Source: Owenia fusiformis
Taxonomy: Eukaryota; Annelida; Polychaeta; Sabellida; Oweniidae
DNA: 64,000 nt
Direction: 5' to 3'
NCBI GenBank assembly: GCA_903813345.2
Contig: CAIIXF020000001.1
Coordinates: 48,251,885 to 48,315,884, forward strand
Shown: in pieces, positions 11,831 to 23,604 of the stretch
Numbering within the stretch: the stretch's first letter is position 1
How the letters are laid out: each line of letters opens with the position of its first letter
Program-made: the position numbers and the translations under genes
Notes under the pieces: model-generated
The model's database searches: none
What the model saw: only the letters and a program-made list of their open reading frames with translations
Told to the model about the DNA's origin: nothing

Positions 11831-13872
11831 TTTTTGATTTGAGGACACAGGGGGTAACTTTGTAACGTTTGTGTAGGTAACATGCCCCTTAACTGTTGAA
11901 TGGTTAAAATTGCTTCAAAATGGTCAATGAAAGTGTGAAATGTGTTTTCTGTCCAAATAGTGTCCCATTTGTCAGATGGTATGGTTTAAACATCTCACTG
12001 TAAGATCATCCAATGTGTTTCAACAATTTCAGTGAATCACATTGGTAAAATTTTGCACATTATCTAATTTTAGGCATGTTTGTTAATTAAGTCTTGTAAT
12101 TTCTTCAAAATCCAAGACTGAGAATAAATTTTGGCATTAACAAAAATTTTAAACCTTTCTCCACAAGATGTGATAATATGAGCTGATTCATGCCTGTATT
12201 AAGGAAAATATAGCATGTTGCAGGGGTTCAATTTTTTGGACCACCCTGTATATAAACATGAGTTTAACATATAAACATTTCTGCCATGTCTGTTACCATG
12301 GCAACAAATATGTTGACATTAAAGGTCTAAAAAGGTATGTTTTTCTGTTCAAAATGACCATTTTTTCAAAATCATCTACGCATTTTCAGAAGAACAAATC
12401 AGACTTTCAATTTCAGATTTTACCATTGGTTGGCATTGATTTGACCTTCAAAAGGTCAAAAAGTTCACTTTTAAAATTTATTTTTGGATCCTAAAGTCAG
12501 CTTAATCACAAAATACCTATTGAGGTCTGAAAAAATTAAAAATTTCAAGATGAAGGTCTATCAGAAACATCTGTAACTATGATTATCAATGATTCCAAGC
12601 CCTCTGAAGAAATACCTCGGTGTTAATCCATAGATAATCCTTGAAAATGAGAAATATGTTGTTGGATTATATGGTGCAATCTTAGTCAGTAAAATTTTTC
12701 AAAGTGTACTGATGTTTTTTGTTAAGCGAAATGCATGAAAAAACTCCCCAATTCATTCGACAAACAACCCCCTCCTTTAAATAAAAGTTTGAGTCAAAAA
12801 TGGCAAAATGATTTGATTTTTAAAAACCCCTAATGCATTGATTTCCTAGTCTGCTTCCGAGACAAACTGCTGTAGTCTACAGATTTAAAAACCTAAATGC
12901 CACCCTTAATTTAGTGCAATATAATCTTTGAATCTAAAAATTCTGCCAAGAATTAAAAAAATTCCAGGGGATCCAAACTTGACAATTTTGGCAAAAAAAT
13001 CCCCCCCCCCCGCCCTCCCCCAATTTTGACAGCAGAATCATTTAGGCTTCTCCTTGGCGCAACCTGATGTATCTTTATGGCAATACCTTTAGACAACCCT
13101 GTGGGCCCAGGGCATTTTTTTATTAATTAATATATTTGGTGTAAATTGAATATTTCTGAGTCAACTTTGATTCCAATTTTGAAGAATTTCTAATAGCCTA
13201 CTGGTGAATCTGAGAAGCACTTCCTACAGATATTTCAAGATACTATTTTGTGATATATCTGGGTATTTTATATGTGTTTGTGTCAATAAATAGGCTAACA
13301 ATTAATAATTTGCTAGAAGGTAGGGGTAAATGACCAGTATAAGCCCTAGATTAAAGTGAATATATTGGACAACAAATCAACAATAAATTAAGATTTTAAA
13401 TACAATATAATTCAACTTAATAATTTTAAATACAATATAATTCAACATATTTAAAAATAAGAATATTTACCATCACATTTGAATAGGCCTACTGTATTTA
13501 CAAATTCAAAAATATACAATAGGCAACTTGTTTAAATTAGCAATTGATGTTCAAGTATGTTTACAAGGATTCCAAAAATAATACAATGATAATATGCAAA
13601 AAGGGTGGGCCAAAAAACCTACACACTTTTGTGGCAATGGTTAGTGGTTGTGATAAATGACAGGTGGTGACATTTTGCATGTTAATAACGTCATTTCAAA
13701 GGGCAATATAGTGAAATATTGGACCAAGGGCCGAAGGCCAATATCTCACTATTGCCTTGTAATATCTCACTATTTTGCCCACAGAACTGACTACCACTGA
13801 ATGAAAATTATATGCATTGAATGATATCTATCATTGGCCCGCCACTATGACGTCACATATTGCTCAGGTCAA
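11831..13872. other. Intergenic region between the membrane-protein and RFX genes
   Basis: AT-rich, no gene. Holds a perfect X-box-type motif (12292) and a poly-C tract near 12998-13015. The frame at 12258-12494 has no recognisable domain. Confidence 0.5.
12292..12305. promoter_or_regulatory. Perfect X-box (RFX-binding) motif
   Basis: GTTACCATGGCAAC matches the consensus GTNRCC(0-3N)RGYAAC with both half sites intact. It lies between the RFX gene and the downstream end of the membrane-protein gene. A perfect 14-mer is unlikely but possible by chance in 64 kb, and there is no adjacent first exon, so function is uncertain. Confidence 0.35.
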
Positions 13873-14976
13873 CCAGAACAACAGCAACGCCAAAGCGTAG
13901 CGAATCCCATCGAACAGAAATGGCTGGCATTTTTACAAACTAAATATATAGCAAATATCATAAAATAACACACATAAGAAAGGCCACCATTTTCAAAACT
14001 GATGCTCACTGGCCAAGTTGTCATCAGAAGAAGTAATATGCTTTTTCTTTATAGTATTCACATACCAAATATGAACAAAATCGCTCCACCACTTTTTGAG
14101 TTATAGTAAAATACGTTAAAATGGCGGCCATTTTTCAAAATCGCCAATTTCTACCAAAAGTGTCATTAGACAGTGTGCCCTGCTTATGTCATTCACATAG
14201 CAAATATGAACAAAATCTCTCCACTACTTTTCGAGTTATAGTAAAATACGTTAAAATGGCGACCATGTTTCAAAATGGCCGCCTTCTACCAAAAGTGTCA
14301 TTAGACAGTGTACCATGCTTATAGTATTCACAAACCAAATATGAACAAAATCGCTCTACTACTTTTTGAGTTATAGTAAAACATGTTAAAATGGCGGCCA
14401 TTTTTCAAAATGGTCGCCTCCTACCAAAAGTGTCATTTGACAGTGAGCCATGCTTATAGTATTCACATACTAAATATGAACAAAATCGCTCCACTACTTC
14501 TTGAGTTACAGCAAAAATCGTAAAATAACGAGTAAAGGCTGCCATTTTTCAAGATGGCTGCCATGTGCTTCTTTAATATCTATATTTTTAGCTTATCAAT
14601 GTCCTATATAATTTTTTTACATTTAAAACATATTGCTATTACAGTTTTACATATTGCACCTAAATTACTGTAAAATCGGCACTAAAATGGCCGCCATTTT
14701 TAAATGAGCGGCCATTTTGAAAATCGGCTTTTGAGCAGAACTTCTACCCCCATAGGGTATATGTGTACAAAATATGAACAAAATCGGGCCAACGGTATTT
14801 GAGTTATTGCCCGGACGGACGGACGGACGGACGGACAGACAGACGGACGGACGGACGGACGGACGGACAGACAGACGGATGGACGGACGTACGTTCAGAC
14901 GTACGTACGGAGGGACGGACGGACGGAAGGACGGAGGCGTTCCCTATATCCCTCCGAACTTCGTTCGATGGGATAA
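13873..14976 (-). mobile_element. Helentron/pearl-like tandem-repeat element, family A copy 1
   Basis: Read on the minus strand it starts TTATCCCATCGAAC, has a small hairpin (tccgaacttcgttcg on plus), the (GGAC)n microsatellite, about four tandem units of 135-160 bp, a subterminal inverted copy ATCCCATCGAAC (13904-13915 versus 14963-14974), a terminal hairpin ACGCcaaaGCGT, and ends CTGG next to T. A CTRR end, terminal hairpin, no target duplication and subterminal inverted repeats are Helitron/Helentron features. A tandem core plus ACGG microsatellite is the layout of bivalve pearl elements. No Rep-helicase is present. Protein-like RTDGRTD frames in the microsatellite are artefacts. Confidence 0.75.
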
Positions 14977-15069
14977 TAAAGTAAAATAAATGCCTTCTAA
15001 TCTAGTACTAATACCCCTAGAACAGGCCCGGCAAGGTGATCATAATGCTTTGGTTCATAATGCATTCAT

Positions 15070-15200
15070 TTTAATAATAATGTATTTGTCTTTAATTTGG
15101 CGCTTCTTAATTTGGCAATTTTGGGATATCAGACAATTAATATTTATTTAATTTGGCAGTTTTTCAAGGGGATAAATCTCATATCTACAATAGTCTAGCA
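15070..15200. repeat. Degenerate piece of a TACTGTA-type MITE
   Basis: Contains ttaatttggcgcttcttaat, also found near the end of the 61628-62094 MITE, and ends near tctacaatag. Only one side is recognisable. The putative polyadenylation signal of the membrane-protein gene (AATAAA on minus at 15148-15143) lies inside it, so the gene's 3' end may have been supplied by this repeat. Confidence 0.4.
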
Positions 15201-15272
15201 GGGGCCATTTCAATATTTTCAGTAATAAATATTGAGCATTTCTATGATTAATAAGCAGTCCTTATCAATGTC

Positions 15273-15407
15273 TCAAAAATTAACATTGTCCTTTCTTTCC
15301 TTTATTTCAACAATAGAAACACCCTCTCCATCAGAATTGCGCTGCCAGAACTCTAATTTTTCCTCTTGTGGTTTGCCTACAGGTTCAGGAACTTCAGCTA
15401 TCTCCAG
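15273..15407 (-). CDS. Membrane protein terminal exon
   Basis: Acceptor gtatttgcag, phase 0. Codes for 44 residues beginning LEIAEVPEPVGKPQEEKLEF and ending KERKDNVNF, then TGA. Acidic/basic mix with no helix, fitting a cytosolic tail. AATAAA on the minus strand follows about 125 nt after the stop. Confidence 0.8.
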   Translation of the reverse strand: MEIAEVPEPVGKPQEEKLEFWQRNSDGEGVSIVEIKERKDNVNF

Positions 15408-18400
15408 CTGCAAATACAACAGCATATACTCAGGATTCTATACAAAACTACAAAATCATCAAAGCTAAAGCTCGGCAAGTCCCAGCGATCTAACCCATTG
15501 TGTAGGTTCGCAAAAAATGTGTAAGCTGATTTTTCACAATGTATTTGAAGTACAACTTGAATAAAAGGTTGGCTGAAAAAGATGCTCGAGTTTATCAATT
15601 TTTTAATCCTTCCATGAATCATATTTTAGCATTAATTCCTACAACTAAATTGTTACTTTTTCTGTTTTAGAATTTTGAAATGTTAAGCTCCAAAAATTCT
15701 GAATTCATATTGAAGTTCTATGACATATGTGAGAAAATGTCAAAATTTAAAATATCTTGAAATAATGTAGCACAATTTTAAAGCAATCATTATTAGAACA
15801 TGATATAATCAGAATTTTTCTCATACATTCAAAAAATGTTATATTGAACATACATTGAAAGGGCCACATGATGCTAAGTATGTACTCCACTCGATTACAC
15901 TGTTTACCGAAACAGATCATTTTGGTAACAAAATGTCGGAACTTCGAGGATATGATTTTTCTTTTTTTAGTATCATATGTTTAAGAAATTGTACATGTTT
16001 GCGAAAACAGAATCATCAATTTAATACCTCACTTTTGTTATGTAAGTGAAGTGAACAAGATCAGAAATGCAGATCTTTACCATTTTTGAAGTTCCACTTA
16101 ATGTGTTAAACTTTTTTTTACAAAAATTTTACAAAATTGCTTTTTTCTTTTTTGTGAGGGTGGGTGGGGGTATTGTTATAAGATCCTTATTACTGACACA
16201 TTCCTCTCTACTTTACTATACATAAAATTGTATGTTTGTACATTTTACATTTTATATATAATTGTAAAATTATATATGAAAGTGATGTTCAAAGATGTCC
16301 AAATTAAATGGATGTAATTTCACATTGACAATTAATTTTGATATATCGTTTTTCTTGAAGTTTTGATTGACAATTTTCTCAGTTCATTGATTTTTAATGA
16401 TTGCTTATGATAGGGTCACATAGGATTAACTATAGGATCACATTATTATGGAATAAAGATATTGCTCTGTTGCTGGCAGAGTTTGGAAATCACATAATGT
16501 CTGGGTTATCTGATACAAAAATACCAAGAACATTCGAATTGTTTTCGAGAAAATGGTCTCTAAACTAAGTGATAAATGAATCATATCACAATGATTAAAT
16601 TAATATATATAGTAATAGTTATGTAGTTTGTTTTTTTAACATGTAAATGTCTTCTTTTTCCTTCCTTTATAATTGTTATATTTTTTGTTTGAACATGTAC
16701 TTGACCCCAAGGGGTGTGAATGTACTTGAAGAATAAATAAATAAATAAATAAATAAATGTATATATTAGTAACTGACTTAAAACATTCATGAAAAATACA
16801 TGAAGAGTACCTGTTGTTCAGTTTCATGTTCACAACCCACGCTGGCCATCATCATCAGCCATATAAAAAGTACAACAGCTACAGACACCAGTACTGTCAG
16901 CTCAATGGCTACATGTTCTATCTCTAGTATCATCAACAATCCCTCAATTTGTAGTAAGATAATACTGAGGTTGGACACCACCTGCAATGTTTAACATCAT
17001 AAGTAGCCATATTCATGATTGTGAATATGCACAAAGAGTCAAAAGTTTTTTGCCATATACCTTCATTTATTTTTAGATGTAAAATACTCATAATAGTACC
17101 GTCTTTCCCTGTCCAACATATCTGTCCCTCTGTCTATTTATGTCCCCTGTCTTTGTGCTCCGGGTTGTGCTCTGTTTCTCTGTCCACTATCTCTGTCCCT
17201 TGTTCCCTTGTTTCTGTGTCCTCCTTCTCTGTCCCCAGCCTCTGTCCCTCTGTCTCATTGTCTCTGGGCCCTCTTTGTTTGTCCACGATCTCTGTCCCCT
17301 GTCTCTGTTCCATTGTCTCAGTGCCAATTGTATGGAATTTAGTAGACTGGCACACATTTTTCTCATTTCACTTACAAAATAAAGAGATGAAATCTCTTCA
17401 AAATTGCCATCAATAGTATTTGTAACATACTCTGGACTTACCTCAAACAGCATGTGCACATTCAGGATGCTAGCCTCAGACTGCCAACTAACCCTCCTAG
17501 AAATAATAATTACATTACTGTAAATATGGTACATTTGGGTTAAAGAAGAGCAGCTGCCTGGTGATTTTATATGTTATCTGCCCCTTTGGCCAGTTGGCCA
17601 GTTATTTGGATACAATTCAGTAAAAGGTATCTAGATCTAGAAAAGGGAAAATAAAAGTGAAAACCTTTAATATGATACATGACAAATAATGTAATAATGT
17701 AAATAGATACTTTTTAATTTTTGAATGGAAAACCATACTATATGCTCTACTGTTTTAAAACAACATTATTGATACAAAGGTACCTGTATGGACGCCCCAA
17801 GATGACAGCTATTAGATATATGACACTGGTGGATAGATGGCAGCATACTTGAACAAGAGGGCTGAAAAAGTCACAGTTTATACATTGTTGAGGTAGTATA
17901 TATATTTATTATATTATTTGAACTTCTCAATTTCTCACTGGATCAGTTTTGTATACTGGAAACTGCTTTAATTTGACAGCTGTTTGAGCTAGTGTGATTT
18001 TTAAACATTGGTTCAGAATAATCTGGTTTTACATACTCTGTGACAGTGCTACTGCTAGTCTTTAACATTCCACTCCGGCGGGTGAATCTTTCACCATAAG
18101 CCATGGCGACAACACATAAAGAATTGACATGATTGGTTGTTGTCCCATGCTTGTGCATGATTGTGAAATTCAGACAATTTGATTGATTACATTGCCCATT
18201 TTAACTAACAGCCACACATGCAGTGAACAATTATCAAGAAAACTTTACATCAAAATCCTTTTGCAGATATTTCTTCTTATATTTCATGATTTTTCAAATA
18301 TTTTGACAGTATAATTAATGGGGAACATAAAAGAATACATATTTCATAAGTTGTCGAAGATTGAATAAAACTATGACCAAAAAGTGACCATTTTATACAA

Positions 18401-21400
18401 ATTTTGACTTTTTCTCCATCTACCCATCGCAATGTCTATTCCGAGACACTACCATGGGAATTGGCTGGCTTTATTTTCAATGTTGCGATTTGTAGTCTTT
18501 CATCATCCTTACACATTATTAAAGACTATCAGACTTACTGAAAAGGATAGACATCAGTCATCAATGCATATACAAACTTGCGCAACATTGGTAGAGCTTC
18601 CCAAAAGCACATATTTCTGCGATATGCCTCATAAATTCCACTGGAAATGAATAAAAATCAGCTTCAGACCCTCATCATTTTAAGACTTTTTTCCTACATT
18701 TTTGTATACATTGCTAGTAAGTAACAAAAATGCAATAATAAAATAATCTTAAAGATCTAATAGCAAAGATATTGCCAAAATAAAGCAATGTAGTATAAAA
18801 CAAATGTATGTATAATCAAGAAATAATTATATAATGAAAAAATAGATATGTGTTTGTAATATTGTTATTAACTGAAGATTAAAAATTGTCACTATCACTT
18901 TCATTTTTGAGGGGCAGTCAATTTTGATCTATCGATAGACCATATCGAAAATTATATTGAAATATGTACTGTAATATCTGTAATACTAGGCCATTGACTG
19001 CTACATGTAATGGTCATGGTAATGGTAAAAATAGTGATACAATTTCCCTCATTCACAATTTAAATATTTAGCAAACTCACAAAATTGTACATTTTAATTT
19101 TCATCCAAAAAGAAAAGTTAAGCTCAATTATTGTTATTTGATAGAGCATTTGTAAAACAACTCACCCATGAAGAGGAAGTTTCTTTTTCAATAGGTTCCA
19201 CTTGCGTAATCTGAGGGTAAAAAATATGAGACCAATAGGAAACACTACTCCAAAGCCAATGAGAAATATTGTCCCAACAAAATTGAACGTCTGAAAGAAA
19301 AATGTGTAGAATAAGAAGACTCAATGTCCAAACAGAGCCAGTGTGCAAAGATGACCAATAAGAGTCATTTATGTGCCGAAACAGATATTGTGCTAATAAG
19401 AGTGTGTGCAACAAGAAAACCCTTTGTGCTTATAAGAAAAACATATGCACTAATTCACGAGGACTATCCAGGCCCCATTGACATCACGAGCAATGAGCTC
19501 ATGTTAGAAGCAGGGCCTTGAGAAATAATGATAAAATTGAAATATAAAATTTTCTATGAAACTTTAGGAAGTGAAACTCGGTGGAACTTTATTCCATAGT
19601 ACAATGGCTATTTCAATTGCAGGGCAACCACGTTCTTCAACTATAACTAAATTCTATCATATCTCTTAAGGCCCCGCTTCTACCATGAGCTCATTGCTCG
19701 GGATGTCAGTTGGAACTTGCTCACGATATACGGGGCATGGATAGTCACCGTGTAATTACCTGAAATATGAATGTGCCACAACTCTGTCGGTGATCATACA
19801 AGTAGACATCCCTTGTGTGGTCAAACACCATGAGCTGCAGATGTACAAACATACATAATATATAAAGTATATTTAACTTAAGTATTACTCACTGTATAGT
19901 CATATCAACATATCTTGGAAGGTCTGTTTGATGAAAAATTCTTGATGAGGTATAGAATACAGGTATAGATGAGGTATATAATACATTGCAGAAATACACA
20001 AGGCATAAATATGCAAAATGTCACAACCTGCCATTAATTACAGATGCCAACTGCCATTTGTTACAGATGCCGACAACGAAACACCAACCACAACAATTTG
20101 TCAGGAAGGAAGGAAAGAAATGTTTTGAACTAATTAAATGTAAATATTAATGTCATTTCTCCAAATCTTTTGTGAAAGTGATGAACTTAGTCTTAAATTT
20201 ACAAACCTGGATTAATATATAAAAACATGAATGAATTTAAATTTATTTTATCATAAACCATATTTCTTACAATTGAGTAAATAACAAAAAATTTACAATG
20301 CATTTTTAGATCTAGGTATTGTAAGTAAAATGGAAAAAAATGCTATAACTAATGATAGAAAAATACATACATTATAAGGATAGAAAACAGAAAGGGGTCT
20401 TCAAGGGTGTTAACAATTTCATTTAACTTTTTTATAAAGAATAGAAAACTACATGTAGCTATCTTACCACTGGCACAGTATTGGAACAGGCAAATGTACG
20501 AAGGGTGTTTACTACAACTGGACAGTACCAAATCACCAAAAGTGTATAACTAATACGGCGCATCAAACTTCTCAAGTGCCATACTCTTTGCTTGCTTTTA
20601 TCACTGCCAGCCAATGTTATAGTTTTCCGCTAAAAAGTAAAGAAAGGCATTAAGATATAATATGAGCTAATAAAACAGCTAGCTATAAGCATAATCATAT
20701 CAGTATCATTTGATAAATAAAGCTGAATAGAAATTACATGTATTTGTCATATATTTCTGCTTCACTATAGGCAACCAAAGCTGTGAAATGGTAAATGCCA
20801 TCAAAATGTATGGCATTTTAAGGTTTATTTGAAATCATAATTTTTGTCTTAAAAGAAAATGATAAAATAGCTTGTTTAGGTTGAGGTGATCAGTTTGAAT
20901 GTAAAATAATGTTCAATCAATTATATATATATGTTTCAGAAATGTAAAGATTTACAGACTGCATAATGCCTAATTTGTAAACAAGGCACAGGGTGAACAA
21001 TATTGTACCTAAAACATAGCAGTGTGGGCCTGATGACCCAGAAAGCAAGATGGTCACCGAAAAGTTAACCAATTCTAGAACTTCTTACAATGTAACATGT
21101 GTAAAAATTTGAAGCAAATCCGTTAAGTATTTTTTCTGGAATCATGACTATGAGATTTATCTAAGAACTTCCAAAATGGCCACCAGAATGCAAGATGGCC
21201 ACCAAAAACTTCTAGAATCTAGAACTTCTTATCGTGATTGTTATCTTAAAACTTCAAAGATGTCCTACATAATGCAAGATGGCCAACGAAAAGTTAATCA
21301 GCTTTAGAACTCCTTATCATGTAACATGTGTGAAAACTTGAAGCAAATCCATCAAGTGGTTTTCCTGGAATCGTGATGACAAGATTTATCTAAAAACTTC

Positions 21401-22435
21401 AAAGATGTCTGCCATAATGCAAGATGGCCACCGAAAAGTTAATCAGCTTTAGAACTTTTTACCATGTAACATGTGTGAAAATATGAAGTAAATCCGTCAA
21501 GTGGATTTCCTGGAATCATGACGACAAGATTTATCTAAAAACTTCAAAGATGTCCGCCATAATGCAAGATAGCCACCGAAAAGTTATTCAGCTTTAGATC
21601 TTCTTACCATGTAACTTGTGTGAAAATTTGAAGTAAATCTGTTAAGTGGTTTTCCTGGAATCGCGATGACAAGAAAGTAAGACGCCGCCCACTCCTCATC
21701 AAGCTGACGGCAATATTGTACCTTTTTTTAGGTACCATAAAAATACAAACCATGAACAATCCTAGACCTAATTATTTTTCAAGAAGTAATGGTTCAAGAA
21801 AACATTTTTGATAAAATTGCTATACCTACCCATATTATTTTCTGCTACAAAATAAAGTATAAAGACATGTGTGTATTTCCTTGCTTTTTTCAGGAAAGTA
21901 TAATTTACATTGCCTTCTTTTAGTCAATGGTAACTCCAGGAATGCTGATATTTCAAGATAATGGCTGCCTTTTCAATTTTCCTAATTTCTTCTCCAAGTT
22001 TCTCAACAACACTAGATTGCCTACAAATCATTTCCAACTCATTAAACATAAGATGCAACAAGGATGCAAATTAGGAAATGTCTCCATACTTTATTTTGTA
22101 CCAAAATATAACATGTCCAGGTATAGTATTTTTTCAAAAATGTTTTCTTTGAACATGTGCCTTAAATTATTAGTTTTGTAATAAAATCATGGTTAATACC
22201 TTGTCAGATAACGTCAAATAAACAGGGTTATGAAATCAAGTGTTAAAACACTTTAATATCCACATGTACACTAAATGTTAGCATATTTTAAACACAATGT
22301 TAATTTGCTTAGTTTTTACTAATGTTACCATAGTTTTATCAATGAGTGCCACAATAAGGAAAGTAGCGAGAGGTAATCCCATTGAGGATATCAGATCCAA
22401 GAAATGGTTGCCAAATTCAAACTGGATGTAGCAAT
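15273..22435 (-). CDS. Multi-pass membrane protein, C-terminal eight exons (gene model)
   Basis: Exons 22435-22329, 20629-20468, 19834-19760, 19290-19166, 17861-17784, 17496-17442, 16981-16811 and 15407-15273 all have GT/AG borders and join in compatible phases (0,0,0,2,2,0,0) into 301 residues and a TGA stop. Six hydrophobic segments: in exon 1 (HFLDLISSMGLPLATFLIVA), exon 2 (ISYTLLVIWYCPVVV), exons 3-4 (VGTIFLIGFGVVFPIGLIFF), exon 5 (STSVIYLIAVIL), exons 6-7 (LFEVVSNLSIILLQ), and exon 7 (VLVSVAVVLFIWLMMM). The tail is charged, Glu/Lys-rich and cytosolic-looking. Paired Cys in FACSN and SCGTF flank the loop before the third helix. I do not recognise the family. The layout recalls the multi-pass C-terminal module of large EGF/GCC2-GCC3-type membrane proteins, but that is a weak inference. 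The N-terminal exons are not found. Confidence 0.8.
16731..16757. repeat. (AATA)n microsatellite at a retroelement-like tail
   Basis: gaataaataaataaataaat preceded by gtacttgaccccaaggggtg, which looks like the 3' tail of a LINE or SINE. Nothing more of the element is recognisable. It lies between the last two exons of the membrane-protein gene. Confidence 0.6.
16811..16981 (-). CDS. Membrane protein exon 7
   Basis: 171 bp, phase 0 to 0, acceptor aaacattgcag, donor AACAG|GTACTC. Codes for 57 residues: the fifth helix (with IILLQIEGLLMILE), a short acidic loop, the sixth helix and GCEHETEQQ. Confidence 0.83.
17119..17325. repeat. TCTGTCCC-type minisatellite in an intron
   Basis: Irregular repeats of tctgtccc/ttgtctctg within the intron between exons 6 and 7 of the membrane-protein gene. 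The open frames on both strands (for example 17134-17355) only reflect this repetition. Confidence 0.75.
17442..17496 (-). CDS. Membrane protein exon 6
   Basis: 55 bp, acceptor tatttctag, donor TTTGAG|GTAAGT. Codes for RVSWQSEASILNVHMLFE. Too short to be seen as an open frame of its own; supported by phase and by strong splice sites. Confidence 0.8.
17784..17861 (-). CDS. Membrane protein exon 5
   Basis: 78 bp, acceptor actttttcag, donor TACAG|GTACCT. Codes for PLVQVCCHLSTSVIYLIAVI then LGRPY, the fourth helix. Both junction codons (Gly, Arg) are completed from neighbouring exons. Confidence 0.82.
17985..18195 (-). repeat. Interspersed repeat of about 200 bp, copy 1
   Basis: On the minus strand it shares words in order with 47940-48130 on plus: aattgtct, acaatcatgc, gcatggga, aaccaatcatgtca, ccatgctta/ccatggctta, ggtgaaa/ggtgaga and ttcacccgccg/tgcccgccgc. 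Class unknown; possibly a SINE. Confidence 0.5.
19166..19290 (-). CDS. Membrane protein exon 4
   Basis: 125 bp, acceptor tttctttcag, donor CATGG|GTGAGT, leaving two bases that form Gly with the next exon. Codes for the third helix and a strongly basic loop, RLRKWNLLKKKLPLH, typical of a cytosolic boundary. Confidence 0.83.
19456..19752. mobile_element. CAC-terminus transposon 1 (297 bp), beside a splice donor
   Basis: Ends CACGAGGACTATCCAGGCCCC and, inverted, CACGGTGACTATCCATGCCCC. A further inner inverted match covers about 50 bp (19469-19520 with 19663-19715, sharing GAGCAATGAGCTCATG). Flanked by TAATT (19451-19455, 19753-19757). It lies in the intron between exons 3 and 4 of the membrane-protein gene. 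Confidence 0.8.
19760..19834 (-). CDS. Membrane protein exon 3
   Basis: 75 bp, phase 0 to 0, acceptor catctgcag, donor TTTCAG|GTAATT. Codes for LMVFDHTRDVYLYDHRQSCG then TFIFQ, a polar loop with a single Cys. A 297-bp transposon starts eight bases inside the downstream intron, so intron bases 3-7 are its target duplication. Confidence 0.82.
20468..20629 (-). CDS. Membrane protein exon 2
   Basis: 162 bp, phase 0 to 0, acceptor ctttttag, donor CCAGTG|GTAAGA. Codes for a basic loop (RKTITLAGSDKSKQRVWHLR) followed by the second helix and NTLRTFACSNTVPV. The only open frame of the three. Confidence 0.82.
20975..21740 (-). mobile_element. Helentron-type tandem-repeat element, family B, short copy
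   Basis: About four units of roughly 150 bp with aagatggccaccgaaaagtt and tttcctggaatc. The plus-strand right end is a hairpin attgtacc(t)nggtacc followed by ataa; the left end repeats acaatattgtacctaaaa as a subterminal inverted repeat. Same architecture as 60200-61275. It lies in an intron of the membrane-protein gene. Confidence 0.65.
22329..22435 (-). CDS. Membrane protein exon 1 of those visible
   Basis: Acceptor tttgctcag, donor ATG|GTAACA, entered in phase 1 (two bases complete a codon). Codes for CYIQFEFGNHFLDL and the first visible hydrophobic helix, ending DKTM. The other two frames contain stops. Confidence 0.75.
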
Positions 22436-22499
22436 CTGAGCAAATCAAATTCTATTAAAACATGCAATATAAGCTAAGATCTATAATTGTTATCCTAAA

Positions 22500-23200
22500 T
22501 ATTCAACGAGGCATTAACATGACAAAATGTCACCACCTTGTTGCTCACAATATGATTAGTTCTTTCTAAGTCTGTTTTGAATTTCTGAGAACTTGTACAT
22601 GATGTTGAAAAATTAATTGGTGAATTTGATGTCATTGAATGTCAAATCTATAGTCAATTTCTAACTTCTGAGAACTTATAGATGATTCTGATAAAACTAC
22701 ATGTAATTGGTCAATTTGAAGCAAGTTAAAAAATACCCTTTTGACCCTGTGAAGGTCATTGAAGGTGAAATCTCAAATCTAAAGTCAGATTTTAACTTGT
22801 AGATGATTTTAAAAAAAAATTGGACAATTTGAAGCAAGTCTATAGTCAGATTTGATCTTTTGAGAACTTGTAGGTGATTTTGAAAAAACAAATTGGTCAA
22901 TTTGAAGCAAGTTGAAAAAAAGAACTTTTTGACCCTTTTTGACCTTGAGAAGGTCATTGAAGGTCAAATCTTAAATCAGATTTGAACTTCTGATAACTCA
23001 TAGATAATTTTGAAAAAGATTTGAAGATTGAAGCAAGTTGAAAAATACCTTTTGACCTTTCTTAACCTTTCTTGACCTTCAAAAGGTCACTGAAGGACAA
23101 GTCTTGAATATAAAATCTGATTTTAACTTCTAAAAACTTGTAGATGATTTTGAAAAAAACTGAAGTCAGACTACACAGTACATTATGTAAAATTCCCAGA
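22500..23200. repeat. Helentron-type tandem repeats, family C
   Basis: Starts aggcattaacatgacaaaat gtcaccacc, then about five degenerate units of roughly 125 bp with tcaatttgaagcaagttga and ttgaccttcnnaaggtca. The same units occur at 34010-36000, with relatives at 53570 and 54170. The right end is ragged. Confidence 0.6.
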
Positions 23201-23435
23201 TTAATACAGTCACCCCGGAATAGCCTGACAACAGTAAAGTCAGACGCCGTTGTCACAAATGGCGGACATAACCGCCGCTTCAACTCTTCAATCACTTGGT
23301 CTTCGTTTCATGGGACTTTATTGTCGCTGATTCAGTGCATGTATCTAGCTCTTGTGATAATGTATCATATGAAACCCCAATTTTGATCTAATTGGGTCAT
23401 GAATCCCCACCATATAGTGTCTTCGATATCGTCAA

Positions 23436-23516
23436 TGACAATGGAATCTGAATTTGGGATAATTTACAAAGACAACGGCATATGGTAAATTATTTAAAAT
23501 TCAGATTCCATTGTCA
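23436..23516. other. 81-nt near-perfect hairpin, pre-microRNA-like or small MITE
   Basis: Two 32-nt arms beginning and ending with TGACAATGGAATCTGAATTT and its complement match at 29 of 32 positions, with two more as G-T pairs, around a 17-nt loop. The size fits a microRNA precursor, but no target duplication, seed family or expression evidence is available. Confidence 0.4.
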
Positions 23517-23604
23517 TCATATTAGTACTAAAGGAATTAACAAAATTTTAATAACTTCCTCCTGTTAAAGCAGCACTGTTTTAAATAGATTGTATTGGTA
23601 GATT

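Noticed and set aside
14774-14989. Two overlapping open frames rich in RTDG/TDRR repeats
   Set aside because: They only translate the (GGAC)n microsatellite of the Helentron element in different phases.
16581-16833. Open frames with YLFIYLFIYLF, looking like a membrane helix
   Set aside because: Produced by the AATA microsatellite read on the minus strand; no splice or start context.
17134-17534. Overlapping frames on both strands with repeated GTE/DRE or Ser/Cys/Leu
   Set aside because: Minisatellite translation; the real coding part here is the short exon 17496-17442.
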